A stretch of DNA of 64,000 bases from Typhlomys cinereus (lineage: Eukaryota; Chordata; Mammalia; Rodentia; Platacanthomyidae), in assembly GCA_023101885.1 (NCBI GenBank), contig JALPQD010000007.1, positions 995,741 to 1,059,740 of the forward strand. The letters are read 5' to 3'. Each line of letters begins with the position of its first letter. Position 1 is the first letter of the stretch. This document shows positions 1 to 10,521 of this stretch, piece by piece. The notes under the pieces are model-generated. The model worked only from the letters and a program-made list of their open reading frames with translations, did no database searches and was not told the origin of the DNA. The translations under genes and the position numbers were made by a program.

Positions 1-2297
1 ACAAACTAGTACTAGTTCTAAAATAGACACAGAGATCACTGGATAGGTTTTGAAGACTTAGAGTGTAAAAAGTCCATACAACTACAGCCATTTGATCTTT
101 GTCAATGGGACCAAAAAATCAATGAAAAAGAGCAGCATGTTCAACTAATGGTGCTAACAAAACTGATTAACATGTAGAAGATTAAAACTGGACTGGTACT
201 TGTCGCCATGCACAAAAATCAACTCCAATGGATCAAGGTCCATATTAAGCAGAGACTATAAAATCCCTAGATAAAAGGTAGGCAACTCCCTTGAGTGGTT
301 AGGTTAGGCCAATGTTCCTAACTGGTATATACTGTAGAAGATTAAAACTGGACTGGTACTTGTCGCCATGTACAAAAATCAACTCCAAAGGATCAAGGTC
401 CTAATTAAAGCGAGAGATAACTATAAATCCCTAGTAAAAGGGTAGGCAACTCCCTTGAGTGGATTAGGTTAGGCCAATAGTTCCTAAATAGAAATGCAAT
501 AATTCAGGCCATTAGAACCAACACTCAACAAATGGGATCTTATGAAATTAAAGAGCTTCTGTTCGATAAGAATAGAAATTGTAAACCAAAAAGCAACCCA
601 CATATGGAGGAAATCTTCACTAACCACATACCTGATAAAGTTCTATTATCCAGAGTGCATAAGAACTTAAAAAACAAACACCAAGGTGAAAACTAGCCAA
701 ATTAGAAAATGGGCCTCAGAACTCAAAGAACTTTTCCAGGAATGAATTTAAATGTCTAACAAATATCTTTAAAAATGTCCACATCCCTGTCTTAGGGAAA
801 TGCAAACCAAAACTACCCTGAGATATCATTTCAACCTGCCCAGGATGGCAAATCGAAAATACAAACACACCAAATGCTGGAGAGAATGTGGAGAGAAGGG
901 AACTCTCATACATTGCTGATAGGATTCAGGCTTTTATAACTCTGTCCATCAGATGTGATTTCTAAAAAATTAAGTATTGAAATGCCTATTGACCCTGTTA
1001 CACCACTGCTGGGATTAATCCCCCCCAGATATGGCAATTCACTACAGGGACGGAGCAGAACCATGTTCATTGTAGCCCTGTTTACAATAGCAAATCATGA
1101 GTCAACCCAAATGCCCGAAGGGTGATGAGTGGATAAGAAAATATGGAATATTTATGCATAGAATACTACTCATCAATCAAAAAGATGAATTATGGAATTT
1201 GCCAGGAATGGATGGAATTATAAAAAAATTATGAGCAAAGTATCCTTGACACAAAAAGTTAGACACCATATATTCTCACTAGTATGTGGATCCTAGTTCC
1301 AAAACCACTTAATAGCATATTCAAAAAAATTTCTGTGATACCATTTTTATCACAAAGGATTATAAACAAGAGGGAAGGGAACGAGTACCTCAAAAGAAAA
1401 AAGAGTAGGGGAACATACTTCAGTAGAGAAAATATTCTATGGTCATGTATTGCATGTAAGATGCAGCTCATTCTCTCTTCTCTTCCTGTTCACTTGACTG
1501 AACAGGTTTGATTTCCAGTCCGGGAGGATATAATGCTTGACAGATAGATGGCAAATAGGAGACTGAAACCCCCTCTCCACTACTGTGTCCCACTCCTATT
1601 CTTCCACTACTTTGAGTCTCTTCTTATTTAAGATGTTTACATTTATCTTTGGTTACAATCGATGCAGCCAATGGTAGTGCAGGTATAACAAAACTGAAAA
1701 TAACGACCATAATTCATAACACCAAGGACCTGAATTATTCACCTGGAACTAGACCAGTCAAATCTCTCCCCATCCTAAAGCTTAGGGAACCTTATGGAAG
1801 AGAGGGCAGCAAGATTGTAAGAGCCTAAAGATGAGGAGGACGAATGATTGCAAGATACTCCACATAATTAGGACTGCAGTAGCCATAATCAGACTTTACC
1901 TCACCTGCACAATGGCTGACATATCAACCACCCCCCAAATTCTAGCATGTATCGCAAGGGAGAAGGCTTCAGGCCGTAGAATACTTAGAGGCAAGGAATT
2001 AAAAAATCATAATAGAGTTCCCACACTAACAGGGAGCCTAAGAAAGGGCCCTGAGATATAGGATTCAGAGGAAGGTTTGGAGCCCACATAAATGCATGCT
2101 TCAGGGGATGGGAGGGAAGAAGTGGCAGGCACAAGGAGAGAGAGAAGGAGGGAGGGGGTGAAAGGAAAGGGAAAAAAGTGGGGAGAGTGCAATGGGGGAT
2201 GATGGGGAAAAGGAGAAGGGAGGGAGAAAAGGGAGTGTCTGTTGAACTTGTCCAATTAGGAAGAAATAAAATGTGGAAGAAAAAAAAACAAACAAAA
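1..2297 (+). mobile_element. LINE-1 fragment (ORF2 C-terminal part plus 3'UTR and A-rich tail)
   Basis: The + strand reads as decayed L1 ORF2. Recognisable stretches include the segment before the C-terminal Cys-rich region (about 480-900) and the typical ORF2 C-terminal segment about 1010-1260, with many stops and frameshifts. A 3'UTR follows, with a long purine-rich tract (about 2100-2240), then an A-rich tail at 2279-2297. The element runs off the left edge of the window, so its 5' end is unknown. It contains an internal tandem duplication, listed separately. Not functional. Confidence 0.85.
173..487 (+). repeat. Tandem duplication of about 160 bp inside L1 ORF2
   Basis: Two copies, 173-332 and 333-487, both start with tgtagaagattaaaactgg and end near ggttaggccaat. 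They differ by scattered substitutions and small indels. In translation both give the ORF2 stretch around the LxLxxxMHKNQLQWIKV-like segment. L1 consensus has this only once, so the duplication is secondary and specific to this copy. Confidence 0.85.
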
Positions 2298-2304
2298 ATC
2301 AAAG

Positions 2305-2451
2305 CAAGTTGACATAGTGGATATAGTTCAGTTACCTGCTGCTGTTATCCCTGGTGACCTGAATTTGAACCCTGGAAGGCCCATAGAGTTGAAAGAGAGG
2401 AATGAGTTCTGAAAGTTTTTCTCTATTCTCTATGCATATGCCTTGGAATTG

Positions 2452-2497
<46 letters not shown>

Positions 2498-2568
2498 CTT
2501 TCTCTCTCCCTCTCTCTTTTTCTGCCTCTTTTTCTTTTTCACAAGTAATATAAATATAAAACAATAAA
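2305..2568 (+). mobile_element. Old tRNA-derived SINE with (TC)n tail, tentative
   Basis: 2308-2400 resembles the head and body of the tRNA-type SINEs elsewhere in the window (a B-box-like gacctgaatttgaaccctgg). It is followed by a long TC microsatellite (about 2453-2505) and an A-rich end (aataaa-like at about 2560). It is strongly diverged and the family assignment is uncertain. Confidence 0.4.
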
Positions 2569-2888
2569 TGTCTAACAGTCACTCTTAACTATTGCTGTGA
2601 GAATGCACCCAAAGTCAAGCAACTTAATGGAAAAGGAGATTTATTCAGCTTACGATTGCAGAGGGGAGGTACAGTTTCTTATGGCAGAGGCATCACAGCT
2701 GGCTTGCCAAAGCTGGAGGAGGCTACACCACTGCAAAGGCAGACTTCTGCTGGAGGTAGAGTTAGAATAATCCACCTCAAAGCCCACTCCTTGTGACCAC
2801 CTTCCTCCAGTAAGGCTCCACCTCTCAACGGTGCCATGACCTTCTCAAACACATGAGACTGTTGGGGGATACATTGCAATCCATGACA
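2569..2888 (-). repeat. LTR (3' LTR) of MaLR-like copy 1
   Basis: Homologous to 4352-4710, 20310-20635 and 22106-22444. Ends in TG/CA. The adjacent tract from 2889 (ttccacccctctccccc) is pyrimidine-rich on +, that is a polypurine tract on -, as expected beside a 3' LTR. Confidence 0.7.
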
Positions 2889-4351
2889 TTCCACCCCTCT
2901 CCCCCACAGGCTCATTGCCATCTCAAACTTTAAAAGTCTTCATAGACTACATCAGTAATCTGCATACGGTCCAGAAGTCCAAAGCCTAAAGCCTTCCGTA
3001 AAGTCAAAATTCAAGTTACATACTTCCAACATACAAAGGCACAGAATAAAACATTCCCATTCCAAAAGGAAGGAGTATCGGCATATCCAGGAAAGATAGG
3101 ATCAAAAACCAGCAGGACAACCTCCAAATCCTACAGCTCCAAGTCGAACAGGTAAGCTTCTCCTTGAAATCATCTCAGTTCCAAAGGGCTTTTGTTCCAC
3201 CCCTCCAACACAGCTGCCCATAGAACATATCACTTTCTTGGGCTGACCCCTTCTAGAATATACAGCGCTCCTTGGTAGATGTCCCAAGTTGTCTCCAGCA
3301 TCTTTAACATATTTACTTCTCAATGACAAACCAGGCTTTAATTCCAAAGCACAAGCTGCCCTTCTTGGGCCTCTAAACTGCAGGCTTTCTGTCTCATGCT
3401 GCCTGGCTTCCATTATTTTTTGAAATCTTTGAGGAGGAATCCACAACCTCTTTCCTCTTGCATCACTGATGCCTCTCAAACCAGAACCATGTGGATGACT
3501 TTACCAAAACTGGCCTCCTTGAATCACAGCTGATTCTGCTTCTCTATGCTGACTACAGGGAAAAGCTGGCTCACACCTAGACAGTTGTTTTATAGAAGTG
3601 GATCCTGGCTTTGGAACTCCACCCTTTAGCTCATATCTTCCAAAAGATTTGCATTCTTATGGGTGAGAGCTCTCTCTGAGGATCTTGCCCTCAAGCTAGG
3701 TTCTCTCCTATTATCCATATTGAGAGCAGGCTTTGTTTTACTAATGAAGCTAATCTCTAACAGCCATTTTGTTCTTCCTGGTTCAACTCTTTAAGTTTTT
3801 CATTGCATTTTTATCATCAGCTCTTACAATTACTGGTTCTTCCTGCCTAATTCCTTGTTCTTTTTCATAACTCTGAAGAAAACCAAAAAGTAGCCATGTC
3901 ACATTATCAAGTCACATTGCATTGAAATTTCTTCTGCTAAGCACTCCAGTTTAACATCAGGTAAGCTTTCAGGACAAGGGCAAAACTTCACTAAACTCTC
4001 TGCCAACACATGACTCCATGTGCCACTCATCCAGTTGGAAACACAGTCTCTGTTTACCTCTGGACTATCACATGCTGGGCTTCCACTGCCTATGTCTCTC
4101 ACAGCATTGCTGTCCTTGGAGCTCTTACAAGAAAGGCCCATTTGGCCCCATCGCCAAGACACTTTCCCAGCACAAAATCCCAAAGTTCTCCATATTTCTC
4201 CCAATGAACAATTCCAAAGGCACACTAGCAAAATCACAGCATTGGTCATACTGCTGGGTACCAACTTCTCTCAGCTTCACAAACAACTTCACATTGTGGT
4301 ACCAACTGTTCTTAATCTCATAGCAATGCCCCACTACCCAGTAGCAATTTC

Positions 4352-4710
4352 TGTAATGGTTACTCTTAACTATTGCTGTGAGAGAGCACCAAAAGTCAAT
4401 CAACTTAAAGAGAAAGGGAGATTTATTCAGCTTAAGGTTACAGAGGGCAAATACAATTTCTTATGATAAAGACATCATGGCTGGCTGGCCAAAGTTGGAG
4501 AAGGCTATGTCACTGCAGACATCTAGGAGGCTAAGAGCTGCAAGACTGCTTGCTGCAAAGGCAGACTTCTGCTGGAAGCAGGGAGGGACTAATCTACCTC
4601 AAGGCCCACCCATTGTGACCACCTTCGTCCAGCAAGGCTCCACCTGTCAAAGGTGCCATGACCTTGCCAAAACACATGAGACTGTGGGGGACACATTTCA
4701 AACCATGATA
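4352..4710 (-). repeat. LTR (5' LTR) of MaLR-like copy 1
   Basis: Second copy of the same LTR. It starts tgtaatggttactcttaac and retains gactgtgggggacacatttc near its end. The last bases (accatgata) are mutated from accatgaca. Confidence 0.7.
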
Positions 4711-6240
4711 GAGCATATCAATATTATTGACTTTTTCAGAGAACCTAGCTTTTCATCTGGTTGATTCTTTGTATTGTTTTCCTTATCTCAAATTGGATAT
4801 TTCTCCCCTGATTTTGCTAATCTCTTTTCTACTGCTTTGGGGATTTCATTGCTCTTGTGTATTTAAATCTTTAAGTCGCATTGTTAAGTTATTTACTTTT
4901 TATGTTTCCATTTTTTGATATAGGCATTAAGAGATACAAACTTGCCTCTTAGAACAGCTTTCATTGTGTCCTATAAATTTTTATATGTTATATTTTTGTT
5001 ATTGTTCACTTCTAAAAAATCTTTAATTTCCTTTTTGATTTCTTCCAAGCCCATTTCATAATCAGCATCATAGTGTTTAATTTCTAAGAATTCATGTATT
5101 TTCTGCTATTTTTTGCGTTATAGATGTTAAGCTTTAGATCATGTTGGTCTGATAGGGAACAGGTTATAATTTCAACTTTCCTGTATATGTGGAGATTTTT
5201 TGGGGATGCAATATGTGATCTATTTTGGAGAATGTTTCATGGGCTGCTGAAAGCATGTGTATTCCTTAGGCCTTAGGTGGAAGTTTTGACAGAGATCTGC
5301 TAGGTCCATTTCAGTAAAGGTTTGATTTAGTTCCTATGTGTCTCTGTTGAGTTTTTGTCCTGTTGATATATCCCATGTTGAGAGTGCAGGATTGAAATCC
5401 CCAATTATTATTATTTTGGAATTGATGTCTTGCTTTAGAAGAAGTAGCATTTGCTTAGTAAATGTGGAGGAGCCCATATTAGGTGCATATATGCTCAGTA
5501 TTGTGAAGTCTTCCTGGTTAATTATTCCCGTGACTAAAATGTAGCATCCTTCTGTATCTCTTATGATTTTCTTTGATTTGAAGTGTGTAGGAGAAATGGA
5601 CCAGGCAGACCTGTGTTAAGGTCTCTGATCAACCATTACTGCCAATACCTCCACCTGGGGAGCATGCCACTCAGGGATGATCTGTATGGGCTGCATGCTG
5701 AATGCAACTTCCCCAAGATACATCTGCTGCCAAGCCTAGTGCTAACATCAAACCGCTTGGCTGAGAGAACCAACCTGGTCAGGATGACTCATCAAAAGCT
5801 CATGCTGAGACTTATGGGATGGTAGGTGGGGTATATAACCAGCCTGATATTTACAATAAAGGAGCCTGCAAGCCTGAGAGCCTGCTTTGCCATTCACCTG
5901 ACTTCTGGAGTCTGTGCAGTTCAGCGACAGCTTATCCCCACCCCCAAGTTTCTCTGAGGGCCCCCTAGACTGCTACAGAAGTCCACTTTTTCAGCTACCA
6001 TAATTACTACCTTTAATTGTTTCCTTATTCCATTAGCTTGAAGAATTTTTGACCAGCCTTTTGCTTATACAATGTGCCTCTCTTTTCTGGTGAGATGTAT
6101 TTCTTGAAGCCAGCAGATGGATGGGTTGTGATTTCTAATACATGTTTGTAATCTGTGTCTTTTTATTGGTGTGTTAATTCTATTGGCATTTAGGGTTATA
6201 ATAGAGAAATTAATTCTGATTCTTAACATTTTTTGTGTTT
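4711..6240 (-). mobile_element. LINE-1, - strand, left part (ORF2 RT and endonuclease region)
   Basis: The - strand encodes decayed L1 ORF2, running from the reverse-transcriptase N-terminal region (near 4720) through the endonuclease domain (about 5050-5560 and 5978-6190). Parallel stretches occur at 28130-28480 and 34970-35780. It is interrupted by a solo LTR at 5584-5977 and then by a 4.27-kb insertion at 6241-10507, after which the same L1 resumes at 10522. No long frame survives. Confidence 0.85.
5584..5977 (+). mobile_element. Solo LTR, class I (ERV1-like), with 4-bp TSD gaag
   Basis: A 394-bp non-L1 segment inside the L1 begins tgtgtaggag and ends gactgctaca. It is flanked by the exact duplication gaag (5580-5583 and 5978-5981). 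Removing it restores the L1 sequence gatttgaagtccac. A TATA-like TATATAA at 5832 and an AATAAA at 5855 fit U3-R order on +. The 4-bp duplication suits gammaretrovirus-like LTRs. No matching internal region is adjacent. Confidence 0.85.
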
Positions 6241-6377
6241 TTTAAATTTATTTTTACTCTTTTAAAATTTCATACATGCAGACAATGCATTTGATCATAG
6301 CTTTCCCTATCTCGATCCCACTTCCCCTGGACATTTCCCTAGCATGTCTACCTCCTGCCTTTATGTCCTAATTTTTT

Positions 6378-6660
6378 TATTATTTATTACGTATTCAATT
6401 GTGCATATATGCATGTGTGTGCGTGTGTGTTAGTATGTGTGAGTGTTTGTAGAACCACGGACGAATTGGAGAACCACCATGGACCGCCTCCATCTCCAGT
6501 TTACTCTGCCCCCAGATTCATAGGCTTCACCCTACCAGGACCAGAAACGCAGGCCGATCCCGTTTCAGCCCGGGGTCTATACATGGGGTCTAGGGTCCGA
6601 ACTCAGGACTGTCTGCCTACAAGGTAAAGGCTTAACTCCTGAGCCACCTCTCCAGCCCCC
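6378..6660 (-). mobile_element. tRNA-derived SINE with (AC)n tail, 16-bp TSD
   Basis: On the - strand it starts GGGGCTGGAGAGGTGGCTCA (A box) and continues with a B box near gagttcgga and an (AC)n/A-rich end. The flanking duplication tatgtcctaatttttt is exact (6362-6377 and 6661-6676). Same family as the SINEs at 10164, 13815, 15193 and 24691. Confidence 0.95.
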
Positions 6661-6854
6661 TATGTCCTAATTTTTTAAAATTGAACCATATAAAATAATA
6701 TGTAAGCAATAAAAGAAAATACATTAAGGATGTATAGTTATACTTGAGCTCCTAGATCCACATGGTTAAGAATACATGATAAAGCTGAGCAAGAGCACTT
6801 TTGTCCATCTTCTGTGATACTAAGTTCATGGTATGAGCACAGGAAGCTCCAGCC

Positions 6855-7012
6855 CACTGGAAGCCATTTACATTATGAGCACACGGAGCCCCGGCCTGCA
6901 GGAGGCCATCCTCATTGTGACCACACAGCACCCCAACCTGAGGGAGGCAATCCACATTGTGACCATACAGCACCCCAGCCTGAGGGAGGCCATCCTCATT
7001 GTGAGCACACAC
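6855..7012. repeat. Minisatellite, about four units of 42 bp
   Basis: Units of the form ggaggccatcctcattgtga followed by ccacacagcaccccaacctgag repeat head to tail, with the outer copies more diverged. The unit length is a multiple of three, so several frames stay open across it, but no known protein repeat is recognised. Confidence 0.85.
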
Positions 7013-7869
7013 ATGGAATTCAGGGTTCTGGCAGGCAGTAAGGCATGTTCAGCTATTGATCGCTCAGCTGTCCACCGGTCTGACACTGACTGTAGAAATA
7101 GTCTCACCTCCTCTCTGCCACTGTCTGGTGCACATGGTTTCCACTACACAACATCCAACAGAATACAATATGGCAGTAACAGAGCAAGCTGAATTGTAAT
7201 CATGGTGTCATACAAGAAAAATCTTTGCTTAGAAAGCACTGTAGCCAGATCCCCCATGTAGCCCCCGTACCAGGCCCACAAAGCCACCATTCCTACAGTC
7301 CCTTGTGTTTGAGACCCTTGAGGTGCCAGAAGTGCTTCCTGTCCAGCAGATGCAGGGGTTGCAGGAGGAACACATAGCAGACCTAGGAGGGATGCTGACC
7401 AGGTTATTGGTGAGCATGAAGGCGAATCTCAGCAGGGCTCTCGGCAGCATCCAGACCAGCTCTCGGGCTCTTTCCAGCATCCCTGCCCTTCTCATGTGGC
7501 AGTCCCTTCCCAGTCGGGCATCTCACAGGTCCCACTGCTCCTCAGCGGGTGCAGGTAGCAGGGGTCCCTGGGCAGGGGGTCAAGGCAGCGAGGCTTGAGC
7601 AGGCACAGGACTGCCAGTAGTTAATGCCATGTCAGTTCCAGAGGGAAAATAGATAGCCTTTTAAGGCAGCAGAAGTGGCATGGCTGACTGAAGCTGGCAG
7701 GCAGGCTAAATCACAGCTGACCTACACATGGAGCATCATGGAGCATGACCATGAGAAGAGGAGAGTCCGGCTAGCCTGGTCCTCATACTTGGGCTGCCAT
7801 CACCGGGGCCCAGTGATTAGACGGAAAAGAGGTCAGCATCTGCTGTGGGCATCGCATGGGCACAGCCAA
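7013..7869. other. GC-rich unidentified part of the composite insertion
   Basis: Moderately GC-rich sequence with short open stretches on both strands (for example 7229-7495 on - and 7305-7598 on +). None was recognised as a known protein. It lies between the minisatellite and the USP24-like piece and probably belongs to the same inserted transcript. Confidence 0.4.
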
Positions 7870-8131
7870 CTTTGATCATCCTCTGCAGGTGACCTCTCCG
7901 CCTCCACCACCTCATGGTAGGCACGTGTCAGGCTTCCACTGTCTCTGCTGCCATCTCAGGCAGGCCGCCACCTGGGGCTGGGGCTTCTACAGCTATGGGT
8001 GCTCCTTAGTGAGCATCACCACAGCCTCTTGATGTCGTTCTTGCCAGGCACAAGAACTTGAAGATGGTAGCGGGGTCCAAAAAGCCCATGCATAGAAGCA
8101 TGGTCATGTGTTTCTCCTCCTCTGATTCCAT
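7870..8131 (-). pseudogene. USP24: USP24-like N-terminal retro-fragment (UBA domain), broken
   Basis: From the ATG at 8131 the - strand encodes MESEEEKHMTMLLCMGF, continues with DPATI, then after a one-base shift NDI, and after another shift EAVVMLTKEHP. This matches the first about 50 residues of the ubiquitin-specific protease USP24, which begin with a UBA domain (helix 1 MGF loop, final helix NDIxEAV). A weaker match (YHEVVEAE) lies near 7905-7925. At least two frameshifts and stops remove function. No splice sites are seen, as expected for a retrocopy. Assignment is from memory of the family; the rest of USP24 is not visible. Confidence 0.6.
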
Positions 8132-8412
8132 GGCTTGGGCCTCCTCTTCGGTAAGTGGAGAAGCTACAGCTCCGGGGCCTGGCGGCGGTGTGCCACAGCT
8201 TCTGCACCACTGTCCCAGCACTGCTCCCCATGCGCTCCGCAGCTGCCAGGCCAGGATGCAGGCAGGTATCAAGCCAGTCAAGCTGGGGCTCCAGGGCACT
8301 CAGATGCAGCCCCCCCCCCCAGACCTAGCCCTGGGCACTGCCATGTTGGCCTCCAAAGCATCCATTTTGAAAACTAAACTGTCCAACATTTTCCATACCT
8401 TAATCAGTTAGG
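8132..8412 (-). other. GC-rich sequence upstream of the USP24-like start
   Basis: An open frame on - continues upstream of the putative ATG (8132-8299), including a TEEEAQA stretch. This could be former 5'UTR of the retrocopied transcript or fused sequence. A run of ten c at 8311-8320 lies within it. No independent gene is supported. Confidence 0.35.
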
Positions 8413-8430
8413 AAATTTTGATCCATTTTT

Positions 8431-9978
8431 TTAAATTTTTTATTTTTTATTATCTCTCCTCATACAAACTTAATAGGTACACCGGTTCCCTCCCTCCTCC
8501 TCCCCCCACCCCTCTGCTTGCCCTCCCCTCACCCCTCTCTCCCCAACCCCCAGTGCCTCCCCTCCCCCAATCCCCAGAGAATCCTTTAATGTGCATGCCT
8601 GACAGTCCTCTGGGTCCTCCTCTCCGATGACATACAAGGACCCAGCGACATTTCCCTGAACCCTTTTCTGTGTTCCCCTTAAGCATAGGAACACTGTTTT
8701 GGCTGTCAATCCCTTGCCTCCAAAGATCTTGGTGTTTTTAGCAGTTGCTAGACTTTGTGGGGACAATAGTGTGTTGGACATTGTGCAAGGCATGTAAACA
8801 CCAATTATGATTGCTTGTATATCTTGCATATCATTGCTCCTCCCATCCTTGTGCTCTTACACTCTTACCGCCCCCTCTTCTGCAAATTTCCCTGAGCTTC
8901 AGGATGGGAAGAGATTAGGCTGGGCTAGTTCTAGGTGGTTGATATAGAGTCTCTGAAGTTCTGGATTGTGGTTTGTTGATTTTTTTTTTGCAGTTTTGCT
9001 GCTCCTGCAATGCCCTTCACTCCATCCTGATGGGCATTGTATGTCACCCCTGGCCAAAGCAGGCTCATACAGCCACTCTGGCGAGCCAACTGGAGATTCT
9101 TAAAGAAATTAAAGATTGAAATGCCATATGACCCTGCTATTCCACTTTTAGGAATAACTCCCCATGCAGCAGAGGTCTACCTCCATAGCACAAGTGCAAC
9201 AATGTTCATAGCAGCACTGTCTACAATAGCAAAGTCATGGAATCAACCCAAATGTCCAACAGTTGACGAGTGGATAAGGAAACTGTGGTACATCTATACA
9301 ATGGAGTACTACTCAGCCATCAAAAATGATGAATTACTGGAATTTGCCGGGAAATGGATGTCATTAGAGACAATTATATTGAGTGAAGTATCCCAGATCC
9401 AGAAAATTAAGTGCTGTATGTACTCCCTAATAGGTGGCTCCTAGTACCAAACCCACCCAGCCCACCTAGAGACACTCGGCGATAAATCTCTGTAATACAG
9501 TAATTACAAGGACTATGAACAGGCGGGATGGGGTAGGAGGGCCACACCAGAAACAAGGAGAGAGGGGACCATGTAACAGCAGAGAAAATAGACCTCCATC
9601 AAGGACTGGGAGTAAGCAATGAGACATCTGGTTAAATTCACAGACTTTTCATTCCTGATCATCTACAACTGAGGGGGTGTGATCTCACCAGAAGGGGAGG
9701 GCATATAGTCTGGCAGATAATAAGTAACCATTTTGCAAATGGGGGATTGACCCCTCCCTCACTGTGGTTTCCTACTTTTATTGCATCTACCTTTGAATAT
9801 ACTCTTATAACAAGACTCTAGTTTAACAGTTTTTTATCTCTGGCCAGGGGGTGACATCCAATACCCATCACGATGGAGTGAAGGGCATTGCAGGAGCAGC
9901 AAAACTGCAAAAGAAAATCAACAAACCATAATCCAGAACTTCAGAGACTCTATATCAACCACCTAGAACTAGGCCAGC
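8431..9978 (-). mobile_element. LINE-1 with 5' inversion (twin priming), 18-bp TSD
   Basis: The exact duplication aaattttgatccattttt (8413-8430 and 9979-9996) bounds the element. 8431-9054 is L1 3'UTR on -, with its T-rich (poly-A) end at 8431. 9055-9978 is the upstream portion in the opposite (+) orientation, carrying the ORF2 C-terminus and 3'UTR. About 130 bp of 3'UTR is present in both arms as an inverted repeat (8925-9050 and 9850-9978). This is the structure expected from twin-primed reverse transcription. Confidence 0.9.
9055..9444 (+). pseudogene. L1 ORF2 C-terminal fragment (inverted arm)
   Basis: Open through the L1 ORF2 C-terminus: PYDPAIPLLGI, MFIAALSTIAKSWNQPKCP, YTMEYYSAIKNDE and a final SLIGGS are all standard ORF2 end motifs. 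About 130 residues remain, with no endonuclease or reverse-transcriptase domain. It is a fragment of a dead element, not a gene. Confidence 0.9.
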
Positions 9979-9996
9979 AAATTTTGATCCATTTTT

Positions 9997-10153
9997 CTAA
10001 GCAAAAGAAATTGAACCTCTGTCTGGGTCGTCAAGCCGTCAGGTGCTGGCTGCCATTGGTGCTGACCTTCACTGTCACCGCCAGAGCTGAGTTCGCTATT
10101 GGCACCAGAGCTGAGACTGAGGCCGTCATATTCTTTTTCAAATAAATATTCTT
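9997..10153 (-). other. 5' part of the composite insertion
   Basis: GC-rich, non-L1 sequence between the right TSD of the twin-primed L1 and a SINE. It continues the composite insertion. No product recognised. Confidence 0.4.
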
Positions 10154-10163
10154 AAAAGACTCT

Positions 10164-10451
10164 CTGGGGCTGCAGAGGTGGCTCAGGGGTTAAGCTTCTG
10201 CCTTGCAGGCGGAAGGTCCTGAGTTCTGATCCTAGGCCCACGTATAGACGCCAGGCGGAATCGGGGCGGCCTGTGTCTCTGGTCCTGGTAAGGCAGAGCC
10301 TGTGAATCCCGGGGTAGAGTAAATAACGGGATGGAGGCGTCCATGGTGGTTCCCGAATTCATCCGTGGTTCTACACACGCACACACACACACACATATAT
10401 ACACACGCACACACACACATACACACACAGTTGAATAAATAATAAATAAAA
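10164..10451 (+). mobile_element. tRNA-derived SINE with (AC)n tail, 10-bp TSD
   Basis: Head ctggggctgcagaggtggct with A box, B box around gagttctgatcc, (AC)n at about 10376-10430 and an A-rich end. Flanked by aaaagactct (10154-10163 and 10452-10461). Confidence 0.93.
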
Positions 10452-10470
10452 AAAAGACTCTGTGGAAAGA

Positions 10471-10506
10471 GGAGGGGAGGGGAGGGGAGGGGAGGGGAGG
10501 GGAGGG
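10471..10506. repeat. (GGGGA)n microsatellite
   Basis: About seven ggggA units on + ((CCCCT)n on -). It lies immediately inside the right boundary of the composite insertion, at what would be its 5' end. Confidence 0.95.
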
Positions 10507-10521
10507 CCATTTTTTGTGTTT

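Larger units (their letters stand above)
2569..4710 (-). mobile_element. MaLR/ERVL-like non-autonomous LTR retrotransposon, copy 1
   Basis: Two direct repeats of about 320-360 bp, 2569-2888 and 4352-4710, begin tgt(c/a)taacagtcact-like and contain the shared block aactattgctgtgag. They flank about 1.46 kb of internal sequence without a usable reading frame. The - strand orientation is inferred from the better preserved second copy at 20310-22444. There a purine-rich tract abuts one LTR, and a tRNA-like primer site (TTGGTACCGG) follows the other, as in ERVL/MaLR elements. It sits next to an L1 on its right side. Confidence 0.75.
6241..10507 (-). mobile_element. Composite retro-insertion with 14-bp TSD (contains later SINEs and an L1)
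   Basis: The exact 14-bp repeat cattttttgtgttt (6227-6240 and 10508-10521) brackets this block. The L1 sequence reads continuously once the block is removed; the uninterrupted arrangement can be compared at 35990-36110. Without the nested SINEs and L1, about 2.1 kb remains. Reading the - strand 5' to 3', it has a (CCCCT)n tract at 10471-10506, GC-rich sequence with a USP24-like reading frame start, a 42-bp tandem repeat, then an AT-rich end with a T-rich (A-rich on -) terminus at 6241. The organisation suggests L1-mediated insertion of a chimeric transcript. No known family recognised. Confidence 0.6.

Noticed and set aside
1985..2302. Pro/Phe/Ser-rich - strand frames
   Set aside because: Antisense of the purine-rich L1 3'UTR tract. 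Similar low-complexity frames occur at every L1 3'UTR here.
3102..3479. 125-codon - strand frame
   Set aside because: Lies in the internal region of a MaLR-like element. The second copy (20827-21156) has diverged with different length, so no protein constraint is visible.
6855..7012. CRISPR-like array
   Set aside because: Units are contiguous 42-bp tandem repeats without spacers, in mammalian DNA.
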